Origin: Epiperipatus broadwayi
Taxonomy: Eukaryota; Onychophora; Udeonychophora; Euonychophora; Peripatidae
DNA length: 64,000 nt
Reading direction: 5' to 3'
NCBI GenBank assembly: GCA_028023455.1
Contig: JAQFVV010012416.1
Location: forward strand, 1,607,767-1,671,766
Part shown: piece by piece, positions 57,657 through 64,000 of the stretch
Numbering within the stretch: position 1 is the first letter of the stretch
Layout of the letters: each line of letters begins with the position of its first letter
Program-made: the position numbers and the translations under genes
Notes under the pieces: model-generated
Told to the model about the DNA's origin: nothing
What the model saw: only the letters and a program-made list of their open reading frames with translations
Databases searched by the model: none

Positions 57657-59429
57657 TTACATAATGAGTATGCACTTAACAAATTATTAATTACAACTAT
57701 AAATATGTTAGAAAAATAAGCATGGAAACTTTATAATTCTATTTTAGCAAACATTTCTAATTAATAATATTTAACATTTTGGGGTATTTTACATACCTGT
57801 TGAGTATTTAGTAAACTTATACAATGTTTGTGTTTTGACATAAGTTATAACATATCTAATATGTATATAAGTATGATGTTTCCCTACATGTGCATGCTAT
57901 TATATAATTTGTATTCATTGAAAAATTGAGGCGAATTTGAAGAATTTAAATCCTTTGGGAATCTACCGAAGTTAAAAATATTTTTCATACATTTATCATA
58001 ATCAGAAAATATGGTGTCAATACTCAGAGATAAAAGATGATTTCTTCACCAATAATTCCCTTCAGTTTTATAAATCATTTTCAAAAATGCTGAATGAAAG
58101 AAAATTATTGTTGCACTATTCTTAAATGTCAATTTCTCTGACTTAGACTAGCAATTATTATTTAGCAATTTATAAATTTCCTTCACTCTTCGACTGAATT
58201 CAACTTCAAATATGAAAAGATCCGTAACAAATTTCGTAATTAATACAGTACAGAATATAATTATATGCGTGTTTATTAACAGCAAAGAGGATTATATCTA
58301 ATAATAGAACGTTTCATCTTTCACATTACCAATAAAATCAGCTTAATATTAATAAGATTCAAGACTATTTTGGATTTGCAGTTAATGACAGTGAAGTTTG
58401 GCTCAGAAGATGAATGAGATTCTCCTGAAACCAGTGTCTTGAGTATTGTACTGTCATATCTCACAATTCACAAGTTGGCTACTATACAACATAACTTAGT
58501 TACATAATGAGCTAATAGAGAATGCTTAAATGATACTTATTCATAATATATATTTAAATAAATATGGTCATTGTATGTATAAGATTATTTTATGCAAGTA
58601 TATAAAATTCTACGCTCGAAGAAAGGTTGAATAGTTCAAGAGATTAGTAAGTCAAAAACACAAAGACGTGATCATTGTTGATGGTCGATTGCTAGTATTT
58701 GTCTGTCGTCTTATTAAAATATTTTTAATTAGTATCTTAATTTCTGAGTTGCGTCATAAATTTCAATGAGTGCAATATCATTAAGAAGCTTAACGTATTT
58801 TATTTAATAGCTCAATTTCTGAGTTTCATCATAAATTTCAATGAGTGCAATATCGTTAAGAAGTTTAAAAGTGTTTGCCTTAAAATACTTGATATAAAAA
58901 TTAGGATTTAAATATTAACAGCTGTAAAATGAAAGAAAAGCATCCTTGTGTTGTGGATTTAAAGCTGTGTCACAACAAATCCTTAAAGATAGAAGATAAA
59001 AGTAAACTCTGGATTCAACCCTCGTAATAGGACGATGCTCCTTCCACCAATGGTGAAATCAGAATCACATTACAGTTACACTTTTCATTTTTACAGTCAG
59101 TGCACCAATGCTCATCTGGACTGGCATTCTTTAACCAATAACAGCAGGAAGAAAAATCCCAAGTTCACATGTAACCAAAGAAAAATTCAAAGATTTACAA
59201 TTTTATATATATATAGAAACTACACATCCGTGTTATTGTTTAATAGCAAAGCCAGCTTCATTTTTAATTCCTAATAAAAAATATAAATCGTTTCAGTATA
59301 CAATATGTTCATAGAATTGTGACTATATACTGGACGAATTCCGTTATTTAGTTAAATTGTTAAGTGTTTCTAAAAAAAAAAAAAAAATTCAAACTTTAGA
59401 CCATACTTTTTTAAAATATATTTAACTAT
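57657..59429. other. AT-rich sequence, nothing firmly recognised
   Basis: A diverged local duplication near 58740-58865 (tttctgagtt-c-tcataaatttcaatgagtgc, twice, ~66 bp apart). An isolated 79-codon frame (59035-59274) is not recognisable. Confidence 0.35.
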
Positions 59430-59525
59430 TAGTGGAGAAGAGAAGCTAAAGATTGGAGAAGATGGATTGAACTTGGAGAGACCGTCATTCTGCAGTGGAT
59501 TAATAATGGTTGATGATGATTAATA
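59430..59525 (+). mobile_element. RTE-type LINE 3' tail
   Basis: tggagaagagaagctaaag, gatggattgaacttggagag, ctgcagtggattaataatgg and a (gat)n tail: the last ~90 bases of the RTE family, translating as WRREAKDWRRWIELGET. Confidence 0.8.
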
Positions 59526-59574
59526 ACACATAGATTAATAAAGAATACAATGCTTCCAATGATATTTTTTTTCT

Positions 59575-59815
59575 CCAATTTTCAGATGTTGCTGGTCTGA
59601 TAATTGAAAGAACTGATATGTGGAATGAACTGATAGTCTTAGAATCATGAATACCAAACCTGAAATGATCCTCTAACTGACTAGGATTTAATAAAATAGC
59701 CTTGGTTGGAGTATCACTTTAAGTTCAGTATTCATAAATGTAAAGATTACTGGTTGAATTCCCATGCCAGTTCTGACACATGTCAGGCCAGCAACACCTG
59801 AAGAAGAAAAAAAAA
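59575..59815 (+). mobile_element. tRNA-derived SINE, family D unit
   Basis: An inverted leading part (agatgttgctggtctgataat) is followed by a plus-strand unit with tagccttggttgg (A box), ctggttgaattccc (B box), and the 3' core catgccagttctgacac, ccagcaacacctgaagaag and an A-run. The same core is minus-oriented at 37554 and 43340. Confidence 0.65.
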
Positions 59816-59869
59816 AGGCCTTTGGACTCATACTATGGATTACACTAATATATGTTTTATTATTAATAG

Positions 59870-60332
59870 TTAAATGTAAACATTTTGAAATACAGGCATT
59901 ATTCACATACCTGGAGCTTAATTTTAAATATAGGGGATTTGAACTCAGACTTTCAAGTGTCCACCTATCTCAAATCACTGATATACATGACCACACACAT
60001 GTAGAAAAGATAAATAATCACCAACATATGTATTTCATTAGATTTTCAATGGTATGGATGGCTGAAGAGTTTTTGGAATAGATTGAAGCATATCCATTAA
60101 AGTATGAAGATTTGCTATCTTAATATAAACTGAGCACTGATAACATGTATGTGTGGGAGATGATAATCTGGACCAACTGATGAGTGCTGCTTCAGCACGA
60201 AATACGAATATTGGTGATTATTTATTTTTTCTACATGTGTGTGGTCATGTGTATCAGAGGTTTGAGATAGTGGATAGTTGAAGGGTGCTTGAAAGTCTGA
60301 GTTCAAATTCCCTATATTTAAATGTAAACATT
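59870..60332. mobile_element. Family B ribozyme-bearing foldback retroposon, copy B5 (full length)
   Basis: The element (59885-60317, 433 bp) is flanked by the exact 15-mer ttaaatgtaaacatt at 59870-59884 and 60318-60332. It starts ttgaaatacaggcatt, as B1 does three bases in. The left arm (59930-60030) is shortened and has lost its hammerhead. The centre carries ctatcttaatataaactgag, and the right arm carries the best hammerhead in the window and ends gagttcaaattccc (B-box-like). Together with B1 it defines the full-length element. Confidence 0.88.
60162..60222 (+). ncRNA. Type I hammerhead ribozyme, family B (best copy)
   Basis: Core CTGATGA at 60177-60183; perfect 6-bp stem II GTGCTG (60184-60189)/CAGCAC (60193-60198) with loop ctt; GAAA at 60199-60202. 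Stem III is TACGAATA (60203-60210; family consensus atacgtat, palindromic, one mismatch here), with U-A before the predicted cut after 60210. Stem I: ACCAA (60172-60176) with TTGGT (60211-60215), an internal loop, then ATAA (60163-60166) with TTAT (60218-60221). All core positions required for a hammerhead are present. Confidence 0.85.
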
Positions 60333-60365
60333 AAAAACATAAAGCTAAACTAGTCAATAAATAAC

Positions 60366-60421
60366 AAAATTACCCCAAATCCAAACTAGTCAGGTTGAGT
60401 TTTGGATTTGGGGGTAATTTT
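60366..60421. repeat. Short palindromic hairpin
   Basis: aaaattaccccaaatccaaa (60366-60385) returns inverted at 60401-60421 with a single extra g; the loop is about 15 bases. Isolated, with no flanking repeat seen. Confidence 0.8.
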
Positions 60422-60424
60422 GAT

Positions 60425-61285
60425 TAATAAATGTATTCAGAAAAGTATTAAGTTAAAACTTTTCTAGAAGTTTATTAGATGATGGAAATAATTCAACATA
60501 TAACTGTTAACAAAATGCTTCATCTCACATCTACAGACAAATGCTGCATGTATAATGTTTTGATATAGTTTGACCAATTGAAAATATTTCAATCCAAGAA
60601 CTCTTTCGTCCAAAGGAGGAGGGGGGGGGGTAGTTTTAAACTATTTTGTTATCTCTAGAATATCAACTGTTATTACCAATATCATTATAACTTTTAGTTG
60701 AAGAACGAGTTTTAAATACATATTACATGAAAGAAAAAACTGCTTTTTTAAAAAATCGTTAATAAATCAAAATGAGGTAGAAATTTAAAATGAAATTAAA
60801 TCGGAATGTTTAGCATAGTTTACCTTTGACTTACTGCAAATAAATAGTTAATTACACAACTTTGACTAATTGGTTTTTTTCTTACTTGTCTAAAAGCGAT
60901 TAATATTTCTACATAATTAGAAAAAAAGATTATGTTTCAAATTAATAATTTATCGTTTCTGATTATGAGAAATATTTTTTTCCAACATTGAAACAATAGT
61001 TATTTACTTTCCATTTTTATTACACCAATAATAAATTTTGAAATATTCCTTTCTAAAATGACATACAAATAATAAAAATAAATAACTGTTGTTTCAATGT
61101 TGAAATTTTTTTACTCAGAAACATTACGTTTTAAAATACGGTTAAATAGGGCATGGGAAAGTGGTAGATAGAGAGCTAAAGATACCCGAGTCGCAATCTA
61201 ATTTCAAAACTCAAATGACATTTGACCTCGCAAAGAACAACCCATTTGATTATTAGTATTAAAAAAAATAATCAGATAATTTATT
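60425..61285. other. AT-rich sequence; weak family D arm at left
   Basis: ttagatgatggaaataattcaacata near 60475 is a family D arm fragment. A diverged inverted pair (gaaatatttttttccaacattgaaacaa near 60970 and its complement near 61090) may be a decayed foldback. Confidence 0.35.
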
Positions 61286-61287
61286 AC

Positions 61288-61385
61288 TCAGGAGACCATG
61301 TGATATTCAAGTTAACAGGGTGAGCTGTGATCCAGAGATTTTTGGCTTTGAAGTTTGATATATCCAGGAATGGTTCTATAAAACC
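61288..61385 (-). repeat. tRNA-like SINE relic (family E)
   Basis: Plus strand: accatgtgatattcaa, gtgatccagagatttttggc and atatatcc. The same order in reverse appears at 40110-40195 and partly at 46640, so this is a dispersed family with a weak B box on the minus strand. Confidence 0.4.
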
Positions 61386-62095
61386 AACTGAGTGGGCATT
61401 TATATTGTCTTTAAATAAACCATCAACTCAAAGAATAAACTTAACAACTAGAGTTTAATAACACCAAATATATAATAATAATAAATGTACAACTTAAACA
61501 TTATAACTAACTGCATGCTGGTTGTTCTAACATCTTTTTGCATATAAAGTTAACAAATACTTTACAGTCTCTGCACTGATCCAGTCATATTCTATGATTA
61601 CTACTTCTCAGGTTTTCCCTGTCTGATAAGTTATAGGTGTTTTTTTTTTTTTGCATTCTTTCAGCCATGAGGTATGGCAGACCGTTTTGTTAATATCAAA
61701 GCATTTATCTTATCAGTACGATTCTGTCAAATAGCTTTTGGTTCAGATCTTTTATAATTTACATGAGCTATCCCTTACTCTAAGGAAACAAAACTTAGGA
61801 TATGCCTTCACCCAAATTAATTTCTAAGATGCATTTGACCCTGTTATCTGTCTATTCATCAACAAATGCATTATGCATACTTATCTCAAACAGTGTACTT
61901 TTGATTATCCCAATTAACAATAATATAGGTTTAATACAAAAGAACATAAGATTGCCCTTTATTTCTATTCCTAAAAAGAGTATCCTGAAATTTATAGATA
62001 CATTTAAGTAACTGAAATGAAAATAACATTAACTCTCACTGAGTTATATAAGCACCAACAATTATTTATTATCATATATCACTGTGATAATTTGT
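61386..62095. other. AT-rich sequence, nothing recognised
   Basis: Two frames of 62-69 codons without recognisable content. Confidence 0.35.
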
Positions 62096-62099
62096 TATA

Positions 62100-63967
62100 C
62101 ACCTGGGTCTCTTTTTACGCGGATTTATTTAACGCGATTTTAAAGTTATGCGATTCACGTTTCTCCGGAAGTCGAACTCCGATAATGCGCTATTACTTTA
62201 AATAATAAATTTCACACACGTCATATTGAAAGTAATAGCACATTATTGGAATTCAACTTTTATCTTAGTAATTTCAATATTTTCAGTGCTTTATAATAAA
62301 TCAATGATTTTATATAGCGTGATGTTTTTTATAAACTGTAATAGTTAAACAGCATTAAGCTGTTGCACATGCGCTTTGCAGATTTTAACTATAAATGACT
62401 GAATACTAACACTTCAACCATATGATAAAGTCTTTGGGAAAAGATAGAATGGCCATCTATCTTTTCGAACCCAAACGCTTTTGTATGGGAAAATCTTAAG
62501 TGTCTGAAAGTGAAAGCGTGAAGATATTAAATAATCACTTTAAATTACTTTTACATGCTTGAATGAATGACGCTGGTGAAAATTACTAGAATTTACGATA
62601 CGTCATTCTTATTTGAAATTAAATGTATGTAAATAAATCAATTATTTTATATAGCGCGATGTTTTATAAACTGTAATAGTTAAACAGCATTAAGCTGTTG
62701 CACGTGCACATTTAATTTCAAATAAGAATGACGTATCATAAATTCTAGTAATTTTCACCAGTGTCATTCATTCAAGCATGTAAAAGTAATTTAAAGTGAT
62801 TATTTAATATCTTCACGCTTTCACTTTCAGACACTTAAGATTTGCCCATACAAAAGCGTTTGGGTTCGAAAAGATAGATGGCCATTCTATCTTTTCCCAA
62901 AGACTTTATCATGTGGTTGAAGTGTTAGTATTCAGTCATTTATAGTTAAAATCTGCAAAGCGCATGTGCAACAGCTTAATGCTGTTTAACTATTACAGTT
63001 TATAAAACATCGCGCTATATAAAATAATTGATTTATTTACATACATTTAATTTCAAATAAGAATGTCGTATCGTAAATTCTAGTAATTTTCACCAGCGTC
63101 ATTCATTCAAGCATGTAAAAGTAATTTAAAGTGATTATTTAATATCTTCATGCTTTCACTTTCAGACACTTAAGATTTGCCCATACAAAAGCGTTTGGGT
63201 TCGAAAAGATAGATGGCCATTCTATCTTTTCCCAAAGACTTTATCATGTGGTTGAAGTGTTAGTATTCAGTCATTTATAGTTAAAATCTGCAAAGCGCAT
63301 GTGCAACAGCTTAATGCTGTTTAACTATTACAGTGCTTTATAATAGTAAGATTTTGTGCAACAATGAAATTAAAATCATGATTTCCACATTTTATTTATA
63401 CACACATTAAATTTTACAAGATTATAATGTAAATTTGTTCAAACATTGTGCGTGTTAATTTTGCATTTTAAATCACATTCTGTTTTTGCTTTTTAAAAAT
63501 GAACGTAATCAATTATTAATCATTTAGTGTCTACAAGTTTATTTATGAAAGGTGAGTAATAGCAGTGGGCACAATTAAAATTGAAAATTAAAAAATTAAA
63601 GACAAAAATAAGAATTTAATTTTTAGTTGTTAGATTAATTACTAATTATGTTGTCACCAGAAAACCATTAACACAACATGAAAGTGACGTTGGTGCTAGT
63701 TATATTTCCTCTTGTGAAGAATCTGATTTTTTATCAGTTTGCAAACGAAACTGTTTATCGGCAAATAGCAATAATAATTAAAATGTGTATAAAAAAATGT
63801 AAATTACTGTAAATTATGCATAAAAATATATTGTTTTGAATAAAATTAAATATTATAGTTAAAAAAAGTTTGTCTTGTATCAATTTTTTTCAAATATTTT
63901 TTATTAGTCATATTTTATTTCCTTATTTTTTTTTGCGCGAATTTTAAAGTAATTTTACATTGGTGCT
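62100..63967 (+). mobile_element. Tigger/pogo-like DNA transposon remnant, copy 2, with nested insertion
   Basis: The left end (cacctgggtctctttttacgc) follows TA and matches copy 1 closely, then the hairpin (arms 62169-62198 and 62228-62260). It is interrupted at cagtgctttataata by a 1-kb insertion (62299-63330) and resumes at 63331. Two deletions relative to copy 1 remove about 115 bp before the frame and about 240 bp including the first half of the transposase fragment. The last ~45 codons (about 63632-63778) remain open. Similarity to copy 1 ends at 63967. Confidence 0.7.
62284..63345. mobile_element. Insertion of 337-bp units in direct and inverted order
   Basis: The exact 15-mer cagtgctttataata occurs at 62284-62298 and 63331-63345 but once in copy 1 (23161-23175), so 62299-63330 is an insertion with target duplication. 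It contains one forward unit (62298-62634), the start of a second (62635-62707, period 337), then a switch at about 62708 to reverse-complement units running to 63330 with a ~335-bp period. Units differ at only a few percent. Each has inner hairpins (aacagc-ttaat-gctgtt; aaaagatag-aatggccat-ctatctttt). No ribozyme core, open frame or tRNA box was seen. Confidence 0.85.
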
Positions 63968-64000
63968 TTGCTTTTACACAATTTTTGAAAAATAACAGTC

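Overview
The window is AT-rich, intron-dominated DNA from an animal, most likely an invertebrate; the phylum cannot be fixed from the sequence. Evidence for an animal: GT-AG exons, one encoding a piece of a KCNQ (Kv7) potassium channel; LINE fragments of the RTE, Jockey and L1-like types; hAT and pogo/Tigger-like DNA transposons; and several tRNA-derived SINE families. There is no bacterial-type gene organisation, no CRISPR array, and no rRNA or functional tRNA gene. Nearly all the open frames of 60-110 codons are chance frames or fall inside repeats.

Genes. Both supported genes lie on the minus strand. (1) A small gene of unknown function at the left: a probable 5' exon ending at 8996, a 97-nt exon at 8018-8114 with the likely start codon, and a 74-nt exon at 1183-1256. 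All have consensus splice sites and matching phases, and the gene runs off the left edge. (2) One 76-nt exon at 46902-46977 encodes the start of the calmodulin-binding helix B region of a KCNQ channel, so much of the right half is probably intron of that gene. A 47-nt candidate exon lies at 11723-11769.

Repeats, left to right. Family A foldback elements (nine copies between 300 and 52330) carry a hammerhead-like motif; the copy at 49265-49802 has perfect 122-bp inverted arms. An unclassified 2.7-kb insertion (3161-5874) is bounded by 14-bp direct repeats. A 369-bp hAT MITE (6344-6712) has an exact 8-bp target duplication. RTE LINE tails occur at 160, 7321, 11090, 13205, 13915, 30450, 38455 and 59430, and an RTE endonuclease piece at 44640. 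A 5'-truncated L1-like LINE (25872-27185) has an exact 15-bp target duplication, and a Jockey-like LINE (34270-36480) is split by a family A element. Five copies of a ~106-bp tRNA-derived SINE are present, three with 16-17-bp target duplications. Two related Tigger-like remnants lie at 22976 and 62100; the second is interrupted by a 1-kb insertion made of 337-bp units in direct and inverted order.

Most interesting content. Family B is a ~430-bp foldback retroposon. Two copies (18297-18726 and 59885-60317) have exact 17- and 15-bp target duplications. It carries a near-canonical type I hammerhead self-cleaving ribozyme (best copy 60162-60222) and ends in a tRNA B-box-like sequence. Families A and F carry other hammerhead-like motifs. 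The window thus suggests several ribozyme-bearing, inverted-dimer retroposons active in one genome.
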